A stretch of DNA of 64,000 nt from Ricinus communis (GCF_019578655.1 NC_063263.1:1550001-1614000); one strand, 5' to 3'. Shown: positions 1 through 13,266, counted from the stretch's first letter. Numbers and translations: made by a program. Notes: a model not told the origin generated them from the letters alone.

Positions 1-414
1 TTACAGTGCCATATCAGCAATAAAGGACTTAATAGTTATTGAATATATAAGATGAGATATTTGAAAGGTTCAAGTGGAAATTTGGGAGGGTCATGGGTTC
101 TCCCGTGCAAGTTCAGGTGCCTATATATGTTTCCAGCCATTTTTTTAGGCCAAAACAATAGATGGATAACAACATAGGAAAAAATAAGAAGGATGTCTGA
201 TATCAAATAAGCACTACACTTAATAGGTATTATCATATGATTAGTAAATGACGTGATTCATAATATTTTGACAATAAATATTTATATGTGAGATTTTATA
301 TTTTTCTATTAGTATATGTCATCGAGCTTAGATCCACGGACTGTTGAAAATTTTTTATAGAAATTTTTTATTTAAATTTAGTAAGAGACCCTAAGCGGAG
401 AATGCAGCGTTATA
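1..414. other. AT-rich intergenic DNA, no gene seen
   Basis: Short open frames are present on both strands, but none resembles a known protein or shows coding character. No repeat ends were recognised. Confidence 0.5.
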
Positions 415-625
415 AAGAAAGCACTTGAAATTGATTAAAATGGCATCTGATATTGGAATTGATGGATCTATACGTAACTGCTTACGTAAATCTTGACATT
501 GTAATTTGCAAACAAAATTATAAAGTAATGGAGATTTGGTGTATTAAATATTTCTGCTGCAGATGGAGCAGCAACGGACAGCCTCTTGACAGGGAATCCC
601 TGCAGGATTCCTTGAATATGCTTTA
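415..625 (+). repeat. Diverged dispersed repeat, copy 1
   Basis: This stretch shares an ordered series of short matches with 13267-13480, including ttgattaaaatggcat, cttacgtaaatc, tctgctgc/cctgctgc followed by tggagcag, and a shared ctgcagga/tgtgcagga end. The two copies lie in the same orientation about 12.85 kb apart, with many substitutions and small indels. No protein was recognised in it. It may be an old segmental duplication or two copies of an unnamed repeat family. Confidence 0.6.
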
Positions 626-714
626 CTAGAATATGATTTTATATCCTTTGAGCTACAATACTTTTCTTTGCGAAGGCATACAGTTCCTCCTTCCTTTTAA
701 TATTTGAATCAAAC

Positions 715-740
715 ATATATATATATATATATATATTATA
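715..740. repeat. (AT)n microsatellite
   Basis: An uninterrupted run of AT dinucleotides, then one phase slip. Confidence 0.9.
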
Positions 741-1086
741 TCAATTTAATTTTTATAAAAACATAAATTATCTTCTTTTTTTTTTATTTTCCAATATAAA
801 AAAAAATCTGTAATTTATAAATGATTGATATTAAAAGGAAAGAACTAGATAAAAGAAAATATTATAAGACATTTTAGATGTAATATTTTTAACACACCGT
901 AACTTTTTTTGTAAATTTTAATATATTAATTTTTTTATGTATATTACATATGAATTTAATATTTAAAACTCGTTATTATACATTAATAAAAATTAAAAAA
1001 TTAAAAATTAATATTTCAGATATTTATAATATTCCTAACTAGTTATTAATTAAAAACTTTATTTAAATATAAACTACTAATCTCAT

Positions 1087-1089
<3 letters not shown>

Positions 1090-1128
<39 letters not shown>
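1090..1128. repeat. (TA)n microsatellite
   Basis: A pure run of about 19 TA dinucleotides. Confidence 0.95.
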
Positions 1129-1131
<3 letters not shown>

Positions 1132-2639
1132 GTGATAAATTCCTATATTTATCAAATTTTAATTGTTTATTATTCTCCTTTTATTAATTAATTTAGTAAA
1201 ATCTCCAATGAATTAAACTTTTAGTTTAAAAGTTCTTTATCCTACAAACTAATTAATATAAATTAGTAAATAATAAATAATTATAAATATTAATTATCAC
1301 ATAATCAATAAATTATGATTTAGTCAATAATAAATAATTATATATTATATATATTCCAATTTCATATATATATAATAATTTAGTGACTGAAATTCGTTAA
1401 TGTTGATAAAATAAAATGTAATTATATTAAAATTTAAAATTATAAAAAAAGTTTAGTATAGTCTTTAAACTATAATGTTGATTTAAATATCCCTCTTTTT
1501 TTAAAATAGATTGACCCATGTTTAATATTTATAAATTTATTAACTAAATTATTAGATTTGATTAAGATAAAAAAACTTATCATATTCACAATATTTTTTA
1601 AACTATAATCTATTTATTTAAATTTTATACTATTTTTATAAATAGACATTTATTATTAATAAAAATATTTTTTTCTTTCTTAAAGCTAATAATAGATAAG
1701 TTTCTCATAGTTTTTAGAGTTCAAATAATATTTATTACTTAAAAATATGTGTGGCATCTAATGTTTATCTCTTAAATTTTTTTTATTAGTTTATATGAAA
1801 TTATAGTTGTAGGATTATTAATTTAATATTAATTTGTATCCTAACAAAAGTAAAATTAAAAATACTTGAGTTTTATTATCTATAAAATATCTTTTATAAG
1901 AACAAAATTCTGTTTTATTGATTTCATCTCCCTATTGTTAATTTCTTATTTAATTTTTTTTAGAATTATTTTTCTCATCTAAAAAGTAACATTTTTTAAT
2001 AAATTAAATCATAACTAATTAGAAAATACTTTAATATTTAATTACATATACAATTTATTATTATTACAACATCCATTTAATTTGTTTCACATGCAAGTAC
2101 GTAAATATTAATAATTGGACTTGTGATATTTATTATATACCAAAAGAATACAATAAATATTAAATCATTGCTCATATAATAAAAGATTTTAGAATCATTA
2201 TTATTCACATAATAAAAAAAATACTATTTAGTTTAGAAAACTAGTATTACTCATGTAAATTGTAAAACAAAAGTTCTTAAAATAATTATTTTAACCATAA
2301 TAACAAATTTACACTATGAATTTTAATTAAAAAATTAATACTAAATAGTTTATATAATATTGAATTTTATTTTAAATTAAGATTATTATTAGTATTAGAT
2401 CAGTATGAGACTAACATAAACCAATTAGAATATCACTGTTACTACTACTACCGTTATTATACCTTTTCGTTTTTGCATAGATAGACATTTATATCTATTT
2501 ATAAGAACCAAAATTCAAGATCCAAAATCTAGGTTTCCACAAATTAGATTTTCTTTTATCCTTTATTTTGTCATTACTTAACATAATCTTATTAATAATA
2601 TTTATTTAATGTTCTACTATGAACTTTTTCGTCATTATT

Positions 2640-2800
2640 AATGTCAAGAGCTCATGAGGGATGATTTATTAAGGAAGAAGAGAACCGTATGCTTAAAAAG
2701 CATATAGAAGGAATTTAAGATAGATTAGATAAGATTGAGAATGTCTTCCTACGACAATGTGCTGTTGCTGCACCAAGTACTAGCAATGACCTTCATCAGG
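2640..2800 (+). pseudogene. Possible CACTA transposase C-terminal fragment
   Basis: One frame reads an Asp/Glu/Lys/Arg-rich helical stretch (EEENRMLKKHIEGI, then a stop, then DRLDKIENVFLRQ), resembling the coiled tail of plant En/Spm-type transposases. A splice-like gt follows. It points toward the CACTA right end. The assignment rests on general character and position only. Confidence 0.3.
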
Positions 2801-4363
2801 TATCATGTTTTCCTCATGTGTTGCTTTGTTACATACATTGCTGTATTTTTAGTGGATTAATCTAGTAATGGTGATGGGAATAGGCAATGAAGATTATTCT
2901 TTTTAATTCAGGATTTTCAATCAATTTTTATTAATTTAGTTAAATTTGATACATTTAGGGTTCATGTTATGATAGCTGCTGTGAATATAATTGTTGTGAA
3001 AATAAAATGGTGAAAATGGTCTATATTTACTGATTGTCATCAAAATTTCTGAAAATCAGAGTCTATGCAGGCGACCTTGTTAATTCATTTCAAGCAATCA
3101 AAATCAATGATTGTTACATCGTGGCTTATGCAGGAGTCCATGATTTTTGTTACCAAAAATCAATAATTTTTTGCGGCATTATGGTATCTAAATATTACAA
3201 TCTTAATGAATATTATTTATAATAAAGTTGAACCATCTGTCTTTTGTTCATCAAATTTGAATGACCAAGTGGTCTGTATGAATTGGTTTCTAAAATTGGA
3301 CGAAATTCTTGTGTATACTACAATTAGAGATACATTCAGTGGTGAATTGACTCATAACTTGGGCCATTTGGTAGAATTTTATTTCCTTTTCTTGACTCAT
3401 AAAAAAAACTAACTCAAAATTTAGCCCAAAGTTAAGGCTGAAAATGCTTCGGTTATAAATTTTTAATTTATTATATTTGTCTTATTTTAGGATGATACTT
3501 AAAGCAGGTATACAATTTTTTGTTTCTTTTATTTTTGCTTTTGGGACAGTTACACACTTACTATGCTTATATATGTTTAATTATTAATACTTTGCTAAGC
3601 TCTTGTAGTTCTTGTTTCTTATAATTTGAGCTTAGAGTTAATATTTATTTTGTTTATATATTTTGTAGGTTGCTTGTGACAAGAAATCCTCGCAAAGAAT
3701 ATTGGTGCAAATAGCAATTGACAAGAAGTCCACAAAGAGAATATTGATGCAAATAGCAATTTTTTTTTGACAAATATTGGATCATTAGTAGATTCTTTTT
3801 AGGTATTAAAGAGTAGAAAATTAGGGAAGAAACTCTTACAATCATTTTATCTTAATTATTCCTGTAAAGATGACTTTTTTATCCTTTTTGATTAATAATG
3901 AGAAAGTGGTTAGTAGTGAGGGGAAAATTCGATAGGCAAAATGAATTTTAATAAGAGAAGAATTTTAAATTAATGAGGGAGATTTCATCAATGACGACGC
4001 ATTTAACGGCGAAATTATAATACTATAGTGATAATTTATTTTGGAGTTAAAAGTATTATTAATGATGGAGTCAAAATACAATAGTGACGGGCTTTTTTTA
4101 TTACACTGATAATATTTAATGATGGATCCATCACTCTATAATGAATAGCTATTATATTATTAAAAATGATATTTAATGACAGTAAAGATACCGCCATAAA
4201 ATATGTAATGACGGGAACTAAGGCCCATCATAATTACCTTTAATCGAAAAAGCAATAATAACGGGTCATGATGGACATTTTACTGTCGTTAAAAGGTTTT
4301 AATGACCCTTTTTAAGCATTTAGTGACTTAATTCCCCTCATTATAGTTTGATTCTCTTGTAGT
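2640..4363 (+). mobile_element. CACTA (En/Spm-type) DNA transposon relic, 3' part
   Basis: The right edge reads tcttgtagtg, the reverse complement of CACTACAAGA, a typical CACTA terminus. The 400 bases before it (about 3960-4330) carry repeated, oppositely oriented short motifs built on aatgacgg / taatgatgg / taatgacccg, as expected for the subterminal repeats where CACTA transposase binds. No matching left terminus CACTACAAGA was found upstream, so the element is probably truncated or its left end has decayed. The extent to the left is therefore a guess based on a possible transposase-derived stretch at 2640-2800. Confidence 0.55.
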
Positions 4364-4634
4364 GGTATAAAACAGTTATAGAAAAGTTGAGAATTCACAT
4401 CTTCTTAAACAGACTTAATGCTGAGTTTGAACAAGTGAGAGGAGAAATTTTTTATATGGATCCGAGTTTGAACCTTGAAAGAACATATGCGTATGTTCGC
4501 CGAAAAGTAAATTGGAAAAATATCTTGACTGGTGAATAAAATTTCTCGGAATGAACTGTATTGTCCGTAAAAAAAAACTCGTCTCTTAGCAAAATACAAC
4601 TTCGAGCTTTAATATTAGTAATAAACCGACCAAT

Positions 4635-5330
4635 TCAATAAAACAATATACACATTATAGTGCAACTGTACATACTCAAAGCAGATGTTATGACCTAATC
4701 GGATGTCCTGAATAGTGGAATTCTTCTAAAACCTTGAAACAAAAGTCTAAAACTACATCAATATCAATAGTTGTAGCTGAGCAACCTTTCTCACCAGATG
4801 TTGCTGCTTTACACAAATCTTTTTGTAATTCTCCTACTGTTAGGTCATATACATGGATTATTAATTCTAGATTAACTGAACATGTATCTTTTAACACACC
4901 ATTGAGCTAATACCATCTGAATAATTTGTTGTGTCTACAGCTAATAATACAGAAGCTAGTATTGTTTGTAAATGGTTACTTTCTCTTGATAACCTAAGTT
5001 TAGAATCTGTTCTAATTATTCCTTCTCTAAATTTTAATTTAATATATATATCTCAATTAACCACCTCTTTGAATTGTATAGTAATTTTTGCTATGATTAT
5101 TGTATTTTTAAAGACATCAAGACAAAGATGATGATTGTTTGTGGTGCTAGAAAAGGAAAGCTTTATTATCTTGACCTTGCACTATCTAGCTTAAGTGCTT
5201 TGACTGAGTCGAGTTCGGAGAATAGTAGTTCGGTATCCTCAAGTATAGAAAATACGATATGGTTATGGCATAAGCGCCTTGGACATACATCATTTGGATA
5301 TCTAAAAGTATTTGTTTCCTAAGTTGTTTT
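4635..5330 (+). pseudogene. Copia gag end, protease and GAG-pre-integrase relic
   Basis: The frame around 4640-4710 resembles a copia CCHC zinc knuckle region (YDLIGCPE then a stop then W). About 4845-4880 resembles the protease site context TWIINSRLTEHVS, with the D-S-G motif lost. At 4990-5090 the reading SLESVLIIPSLNFNLIYISQL is a typical segment upstream of the pre-integrase domain, and WLWHKRLGHTSFGYLK at 5260-5310 is the GAG-pre-integrase signature. At least two frame changes separate the pieces. Confidence 0.75.
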
Positions 5331-5439
5331 CAAAAACATCTACTTTGAATTTCAAATTTGAAACTTATGAACTAGCAAAAAGCCATTGAGTCTCTTTTTT
5401 AATAAGTTTAAATAAAAGTTTAATACCATTTATGATTAT

Positions 5440-6060
5440 ACACTTTGATGTTTGGGGACTTGCAAAAGTGTCGATCTTAAATGGAGCTCGGTGATTTATT
5501 TATTTTATTAATGATTATAGTCGTATGACATGGATATGCTTGATGAAAGTAAGCAGGATGTTTGCTCATTATTCAAGAAATTTTATTTGATGGCGCAAAC
5601 TCTATATAAAGCTTCAGTTTAAATACTTCAATTAGATAAGGGAGGCAAATTCATTAATCATGAACTCACACAGTTCCTCCAACTATATGGTGTAATCCAT
5701 CAAATCACAATGTCCTTATTCTCCCCAACAAAATGGGATTTCCATCTTTTAGAAATGGTACGAGCTATACTATTTGAAGCCAATATTCCTCTCCAATACT
5801 GGGAAGAAACTTTGTCCTCAGTTTCTTACCTCATAAACCGTATTCCATTCATACTCTAGACTTTCATATCCCACTTGATACATTAAATAAAAGGCTTATC
5901 TCACTATGATTACCAAACTTACCTTCTAAAGTCCTTGGTTGCATTGCCTTTGTTCACCTGCCTCACCAACACGCCAAAAAGTTCAACCTCAAGGTTTTGG
6001 TGTATCTTTGTTGGTTATGGTCTTACTAGAAAGGATATAGGTACTATCACCCTTCAACTC
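5440..6060 (+). pseudogene. Copia integrase relic
   Basis: Scattered frames recall the copia integrase core: an IHFDVWG-like start near 5440, the D-Y-S-R-M stretch near 5510-5530, then VLGCIAFVHLP and WCIFVGYG near 5930-6020 from the C-terminal part. Stops and frameshifts throughout rule out function. The following 6060-6690 is a decayed linker with no recognisable domain. Confidence 0.6.
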
Positions 6061-6689
6061 CACAAATGTATATTAATATGGATGTCCAATTCCATAAACA
6101 TCATATGTATTTTCCTGTTATACCGATTGAAAATCAAGAGAGAGAAATATTGACTTATAGCCCAACCTTCAAACACAACCTGACCTTAGATATTTTCCTA
6201 ATCTCGAATAAAAAGAAACACAAATCGACCTTCCAATACAAAGATAAACCGACCTTCCAACTGAAATACAACCCTACGGTCTAACAAAAACTCTTGACCT
6301 AAACTTTTCAATAAAAACTTCCGACCTATTTGAACAACCCAAACAAGAACAAACCGAGCATTATTCTCCTAATCTCGAATCAACTGAGCATTTCGAGCTT
6401 GATCTTCGGGGTTAAGGTAATAGAACTGAGCTTGGAGTACCACAGTCAGTGTCACCTTTACCTGATGACACATACCATGCTGAACCTCAGGTAATTTATG
6501 AACCCTCTCTTAGATTTCTTCTTAACAGAACTACCCGAGAAAAGTCTAAATCAAGTTATGAATCCATGATAAACTATGAACCTAAATATCCAAATAAATA
6601 ATTATATGTCTTACTATAGATTGTCAAAAAAATATGAATCATTTACTAATCAATTATTTTCTATATATGTACCTAACAATGTGTAGGAA

Positions 6690-7500
6690 GCTATAAAAGA
6701 GCCGAGGTGGAATGAAGCAATAAACAAATAAATGAAGTCTCTTCGAAAGAATGAAACCTAGGAGGTTGTAGATTTGTTAAATGGAAAAGAACATATTAGA
6801 TGTAGGTGGATCTATACCATTAAATACAAGATAGATGGAAGTGTAGAGAGATATAAAACTCGGTTGGTTGCAAAAGGATACAATCAAACGCATGGGATAT
6901 ATTATGCAAAGACTCTTGCTCTTATGGCCAAGATAAACACTGTCAAAATTATTTTGTCCTTGGCTATAAATTTGAATTAGTCTTTATATTAATTTGATGT
7001 AAAGAATCTTTTTCTTCATTATAATCTCCAAGAGGAAGTGTATATGGAACTGTCTCCAAGATGTAAACTTCAAGTTGAAGAAAGTAAGCAAGTCTGCAAA
7101 TTGAAGAAGTCCTTGTATGAATTAAAACAATTCTAAAAGCTTGGTAAGGAAGGTTTACAAGTTCAATGGAGGTCTTTAGCTATAAACAAAGTAGTTCTAA
7201 TCATACTCTCTTTGTAAAATATAAGAAGGGAAAAACAATTGTTCTCATCATATATATTGATGATATGATTGTAATAAGAGATGGTGTTGATAAAAGGATA
7301 GCCTTACAAAACTATCTTTCTAAAGAGTTTGAAATGAAAGACCTTGGTGATCTTAAGTATTTCTTAAGGATTAAGGTACTACGATCTAAGCAAGGTAGAT
7401 TATTATCTCAACAAAAGTATACTTTGGACTTACTTAAGGAAGTCATACCAGTTAATACTCCTGCTATTGAACATACTAAATTGGCATATTTTCCAATCAA
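6690..7500 (+). pseudogene. Copia reverse transcriptase relic
   Basis: Reads EPRWNEAI, then RWIYTIKYKIDGSVERYKTR and LVAKGYNQTHG (6800-6900), the usual start of the copia RT. The catalytic box is YIDDMIV near 7253-7275, and KEFEMKDLGDLKYFL follows near 7320-7370. The two catalytic aspartates are kept, but in-frame stops near 6730, 6978 and 7133 interrupt the gene. Confidence 0.85.
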
Positions 7501-8200
7501 GTGCCTATGAATAAAGAGAGATATCAAAGGCTTGTAGATCAGTTAATGTATTTTGTACATACTAGACCGAATTTGGCATACTCTCTAAGTATAGTGAGTC
7601 AATACATGCACTCCTCAAGTGAAGATCGTATGGAGGTTATTCTTCGTATCTTGCAGTACTTGAAATCTTTTTTAAGGATAGGCATTATGTTCACCAAAGG
7701 GACAACTTTATCGGTTAAAAGCTATACTAATATAGATTGGGCTAATTCTATTGATGATAGGTGATCAACAAGAGGTTACTTAACCTTTGTTAGAGAAAAT
7801 ATTGTTATATGGAGAAGTAAGAAGCAAAGTGTTGTAGCTCGGTCAAGTGTAGAAAGCAAGTACAAAGGGATGGCTAAAGGTGTTTGTGAGTTACTTTGGA
7901 TCTAAAATTTGCTATATGAATTCTGAGCTCCACATATTAGTCCTATGAAACTATATTGTGATAACAAAGTTGCATGTGATATAGCTTATAATCCAATTCA
8001 ACATGATCAAACAAAACATATTGAGATAGATACATACTTTATTAAGAAATAATTAGAAGCCAAGATAATTGAAGTCCCTTATATTTGATCTGAAAATCAG
8101 CTCGCCCATATCCTTACCAAAGCAATATCAAGTAAAAATTTTCACTTAGCATTAGACAAGTTGGTCATGCAGAATCCATGTTCACCAACTTAAGGAGGAG
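7501..8200 (+). pseudogene. Copia RNase H relic
   Basis: Open from MPMNKERYQRLVDQLMYFVH (7501 onward), then NIDWANSIDDR, a stop and STRGYLTFV, the standard copia RNase H connection. SKKQSVVARSSVESKY (about 7816-7860) and the DNK motif near 7960 follow, ending in HILTKAISSKNFH near 8105. Several stops are present. Confidence 0.85.
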
Positions 8201-8385
8201 TATAGAAGATTTGATATTTGTCTCCTAAATAATATACATCTCTTGTATTTATCTCTTACCATATATATTTCTATCTTTTAGGAATATTTATTTTCTTTCT
8301 AGTTTGTATTGTAAAAGGAGTCTTATTTTAAGTCTTTATACTTGAGCAATTCAATAAGAGTAAATATTGAATCAAAGTTACTACA
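8201..8385 (+). repeat. Probable 3' LTR of the + strand copia
   Basis: It lies directly after the purine-rich tract and begins tatagaagattt, probably a mutated tgttgaagattt. It ends ..gttactaca. Length is about 185 bp. It is not paired with a second copy in the window, so the boundaries are inferred. Confidence 0.45.
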
Positions 8386-10779
8386 CCTCCTTCCAGGATT
8401 TAGGTGAGTCCAAGACATTAGCAACTCAGCTTTGATGCCATACATATATTGTTTTCTACTTATCGAGTTCGCGTATGAAGTATGAGAATAAGAACAATTC
8501 AAGCTTTTCCTTGAACTACTTGAGTTAGTAGATATTACAATTCTAGATCTTTTTCAAAATTGGAATTAGGATTAGAAATTAAAGAGGATGGATGAGAGTG
8601 CATGTTTATAAGTGTTTTCTTCTTTAATAATCATAACACTTTGTTTTAGATTAAAACGTGTTGTTGCTGATGTAGATTGTAAATGAATCATATGTGTTTA
8701 ATTTACTAGAATTTTGATTGCCACATTTGATTAATTTCATTGGAAGTCTGATTCATATATCGAATTGCATAAATTAATAAGATAGTACATGATATTGTTA
8801 AAATTAAGAACACATAATTAAATTGAAAAATATGCTAAAAGTCGTAGTTTTTTTTACAATTAAGACTATATTTTATGCATTATATGAAGAGCATACATTT
8901 AATTTAAATCCATTTATTAAATTTCATTTGTTATTTACATACAATGCATAAAAACTATACTTCACCTCCATATATGTTTAAATATTGACATTTTAATATA
9001 AGAACAAGAAAAAAACTTAGATATAATTTAACAGTTAAAGACATGATATTTCCTATTAAACTACACTAATTAATTAATACTATTAATTAGTTTAAGTAGT
9101 TTAAATTAGTAGTAAGTATTAATATTTTTATTTAACTACATGAATATATACTTAATATTAGTTGATAATTATTTGCATTCTTAATTTAATAGCGTAAAAA
9201 TCATATATATGTCTATATTAAACTACTAAGAGAAATTTAGTAGAATTTAAATTGTTAAAAAATATAATAAAAGTTTATATAACGAGCAGCCTTGTGGAAG
9301 ATTCTTGTATTAATATTGTTCTATACATTATATTAACTATCCTAAAGTAAAAATTATTATTATATAATAAGTTTATTAACTATACTTTTTTTCTATATAT
9401 GATCTATAATTATATGTTTATATATTACTACCCTTTATGGATTACTACAATTATGATATTTATATCTTTATATCTTTTAATAAAATATTTCTAATATTAT
9501 TTAATATTAGTTGATACAATCATTAAGCAATAATATTTTCGAAAACACACCAATCTGATATGTTATGCCAATCAATTGTGATTGATTATGCAATTTTTAT
9601 ATAATTATACACATTTATTCTAATTGTTATTAAATTTATTTTACTTAAAATTATTTAAATAATTTATTTTACAAGTAATGTTGAGATTCTAATAGAGTTA
9701 CAGTTGTATTTAATAAATTGTTAGTATTTTTATTATTAATAAATAATCTAATTAACTCAATTAATTAAGTAATTAATAAGGCTATATTAATAAATCTTGT
9801 CATCCTTCTTTTGCACTTTTATAATATTATTAGAAGCTTCTTTTGCGGAAATGGTCCAACATACAAATTTTAGAATAAAAGGGTTCATAGGATATAGAAA
9901 GAAAATCAACTGTTAAATTGTCTTTCTTTTATTTACTTTCTATTTCTGTTGTACTAATAAAAATACAGCAAAATAAATGAGAATGAATAACCATAATTGT
10001 AACTCCTAAACTTTTATTATAACTAGTCGCTTATTCATGCATTACACGGCCGTTATTATTATTATTTATTAAAATTTTAAAATTTAATATTAATTTATAA
10101 TATTTAAAAAATAATAGCAAACTAACTATTTTAAATATTTTTATTTTTTAAAAATTTTAAAATTTTATTAGTTGAATAATATACAAATATTTTAAAAATT
10201 TTATTAATTAATTTTAGAATTATATAACTTAATAATATAATTGATATTACTATATTGAGGACCAAAAATTTATTATATAATTAGAAAATTAAATATAATT
10301 TAAAATGTTATTTTCTAAAATTAGAATTATTATCTAATTAAAAAATAATTTATTAATTAAATATAATATTAAAATATAATTAATATCTTAACTTTAAGAT
10401 AGAATTAGTATTATTATCTGATTAGAAAACTATTTATTAATTAATATAATATTTAAATATAATAAACATACTATTTTTTTAAGATTAAAGTAAGTGTTTA
10501 ATTAGGATTGTAACTTATTAAATAATAAATTATAAAAAATTATAAAATTATACATAAGTTTGAATTCTATGTGTCAAAAATAATACACATATCAAAATAA
10601 AAATTTTAAAGGTCAAGGATTAAATACACGTATCAAAAATATTTTAAGTCTTAAAAATTAAAATATATATAAATTTCTATTTTAAATATATTTTTTTATT
10701 TTAGAGTATGAGTTTTGAATTTTGAGATATGCTAATTTCAATAGCAAGAAATCTCACCCTTAATTAATTACGTGTGTGT

Positions 10780-10872
<93 letters not shown>

Positions 10873-11885
10873 TTTTTTTATTACACCCATAAAATATGAT
10901 AATCTGTAATTATAATATATATATAAAAATATCAAAAAAGGATGTATAAATTTACTATAAAACATTGCCGATGCTTTAGCTAAATTGGACCAGTTTGGTT
11001 ATTTAAGAATCAAATATTATTTACTAATATTAATAATGATGACAATTATAATATAGGTAATAATAAAATAGGGTTGTATTAGAAATTAATTTTCCTTTAT
11101 TTTAGCAGTAGGTTTCCTTTAATTTTAAGTAATATCTTTTTCAACTTCCTAAATTAATAAAAGAATAACGAGGGCAATTTTAATTAAGGAGCAATAACAA
11201 GAAACTCAAAATTAAAAAGTTACTAGGGAAAAAGAAACACTTGTGGCCAAATTGCATAACACGACCACAAGACTTATCATATCTAAAGTACTATTCTCTT
11301 TTATATGTAATTGCAATGAAATTAAACAAAATGGTTGGTAGAAAAACTAAATAAGAATAAATCTTAACAAATTATAATTAATCTTTTATAAATTAATCTA
11401 ATATATTAATTTATATGTATATATATAAGCTAAAAGTTTTTTTAAAAAAATATGAGAAACTTAATTTTAACAATTTGGCATATAAAAATTTTCTTGTTAT
11501 GTTAATAAAATTTTATTTTATTTTTATAAATACTGCATGCAAGTATTACTATTTTTAATATAGATTATTTTATTTCTTTACTGGTTTATCAAATCTATAA
11601 AAAAAATAACTGTTTCAAAAATCTATGTATCTTGAAGGAATTTTGTTGATCATGAAATTAGATATTTGATACATGAATAATTAAAAGAATAAAAATAATA
11701 ACGATGGAGGCAATGATGTCATCAAAGAATTTTAGTTACACTAGGTTACACTATAAATATATTTTAGATTACTCAAAAAAGACTAATTATGCATATAAAT
11801 AAAAATTCTCATACAATTTTAAAAAATTCTCTATAAATAAGTAAAATTAATTATACTTTTATAATAAGAATTCACACAAAAGAAC
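8386..11885. other. AT-rich intergenic DNA, no gene seen
   Basis: About 3.5 kb of very AT-rich sequence. An imperfect inverted pair of about 25 bp (near 8862-8888 and 8935-8960, around tttatgcat) might be a decayed MITE. The only clear object is the long TA run at 10782-10873. Confidence 0.5.
10782..10873. repeat. Long (TA)n microsatellite
   Basis: About 90 bases of TA dinucleotides with one phase slip near 10851, preceded by a short gtgtgtgtc tract. A Tyr/Ile-only open frame across it is an artefact of the repeat. Confidence 0.95.
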
Positions 11886-11889
11886 AATT

Positions 11890-12640
11890 ATTAAAATTAA
11901 AATTTTTGATTCTTTAAATTATAAACTTCATCTATTATCAAATTTAAGTGGATAGTTTTTGAAATTTCCTTTTTGATATACACCATAATTGAATTATTTA
12001 AAAATTCATCTTCCATTTTATTTGCATAAAGTTGATTTGAAGTGCTTCATAATTGAAAATGTTGGTTTAGCAGTTGACATAGAAACAGGCAAAGTCAAAA
12101 TGAGTCAAACTAATATGTCTATCAACTAATAAGGTTGCACCTTCTTTGCTTGAATGAATCCTTGACATAATTCAAAAATGGTAGTCATATTGTGAAACTT
12201 TGCATGATTAAGTAAATTAACCTTATAATACTCCAACTAACTTTTTAAATACTACACATAACTTGTCTGCTGAAATCACCAGAGTAAAATTTCTTAACAA
12301 GTCTACAAATTTGATCAGCATTAAAAGATTTGAAATTATTCTTAGACTCCAAAGAAGAGCTAAGAATCAGAAGTTTCACTGTCCCTTCATTAAATCTATC
12401 ATTTAATTCTTGCAATTGAAGATTTATCGTAATATTAAATACATCAAAATGATAATGACGTTCAATGGTGATTTGATCTCTCTATTTATATGAATGTCTT
12501 GTAAATTCCTTGTAATTAGCCTTCTTATCACGCATGTTAATATCATACTCTTTGCAAGCTACTTCCACTAAGCAGAGTATCAAATCCATCTTGTCACAGA
12601 GTACTTAGCAATGACTTATTGAAGATATTCTACTTAATCA
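11890..12640 (-). pseudogene. hAT transposase relic (TTF-type zinc finger / hAT dimerisation class)
   Basis: On the - strand, reading from 12600 down, a degenerate frame gives DQITIERHYHFDVFNITI, LQLQELNDRFNEGTVKLL and FNADQICRLVKKFYSGDF. This is the pattern of plant hAT-family proteins annotated as TTF-type zinc finger proteins with a C-terminal hAT dimerisation domain. Further on it gives PVSTAKPTFSIMKH (near 12030-12075), then NGR/KMEDEFLNNSIMVYIKKEI (near 11955-12020), matching the dimerisation tail. Frameshifts and stops are frequent. The N-terminal zinc finger and RNase H-like core were not found, and no terminal inverted repeats were identified. Confidence 0.75.
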
Positions 12641-13266
12641 ATGGTTTTATTTTCTCTAAAAAATTATATGAAAAACTCTATTAAATATTATTTTTATGAG
12701 ATTAGTAATTTATATTTAAATAAAATTTATAATTTAAATAGTTAGGGATATTGTAATACCTAGTATATATTGGTTCTTCTTTTCTTAGTTATTTTATCTT
12801 CTATCAAATGAATAATAATGAGTTAAAATATTAAATTTATGTGCAACACGTGTCGAAAAAAAAAACTAGTACTCAGTGCAATTAGTCTTGAAACTCTATT
12901 TTAACTAATAATGATGATTTTAATTTTTCTTTGTTAAAATGAAAGAAATTTTTATTTTTATAATTTTTACCTATTAAAAATATAACTAATACTACTCAAA
13001 CATAAAAATGTCAGCTGAAAAAGTCAATATAATTCTTTTAGCGCTTAAAATTAATAAATTTCATGATATTATATGATAAAATAAATAAAATTAATTTTAA
13101 AAATGTAATTATGCTATTTTTAAACTCTAAAAATATAATTGATCAATTTTAACCGTTTAATTTCGTTCCCTGAAAAGATTCATGGCTTATAGTTACCTCT
13201 TGCCTTTATTTTAAAATTTCTAAATAGAGCTACATTTGACAGTTCTAATTGGGCAAGCAACTTTAT
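12641..13266. other. AT-rich intergenic DNA, nothing recognised
   Basis: No open frame of interest and no element ends were seen between the hAT relic and the dispersed repeat. Confidence 0.5.

Larger units (their letters stand above)
626..2635. other. AT-rich intergenic DNA with TA microsatellites
   Basis: Very AT-rich with frequent stops in all frames. Apart from two TA-dinucleotide runs, no gene, RNA or element end was recognised. Confidence 0.55.
4630..8385 (+). mobile_element. Degenerate Ty1/copia retrotransposon, + strand
   Basis: Pieces of gag zinc knuckle, protease/pre-integrase, integrase, reverse transcriptase and RNase H follow in copia order on the + strand. They are broken by many stops and frameshifts. 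A purine-rich tract (aaggaggag, 8192-8200) is followed by a probable 3' LTR ending in ..ctaca at 8385. No matching 5' LTR was seen between the CACTA end (4363) and 4630, so the 5' end appears lost. It is certainly non-functional. Confidence 0.85.

Noticed and set aside
36..236. 66-codon - strand open frame
   Set aside because: No recognised domain, AT-rich surroundings, and no repeat or splice context; chance frame.
4688..4897. 69-codon - strand open frame
   Set aside because: It lies antisense to the copia gag/protease relic, whose motifs are readable on the + strand.
8862..8960. Imperfect inverted pair around tttatgcat
   Set aside because: About 25 bp with mismatches, no target duplication; too weak in AT-rich DNA to call an element.
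10768..10965. Open frame rich in Tyr and Ile
   Set aside because: It is the translation of a (TA)n microsatellite.
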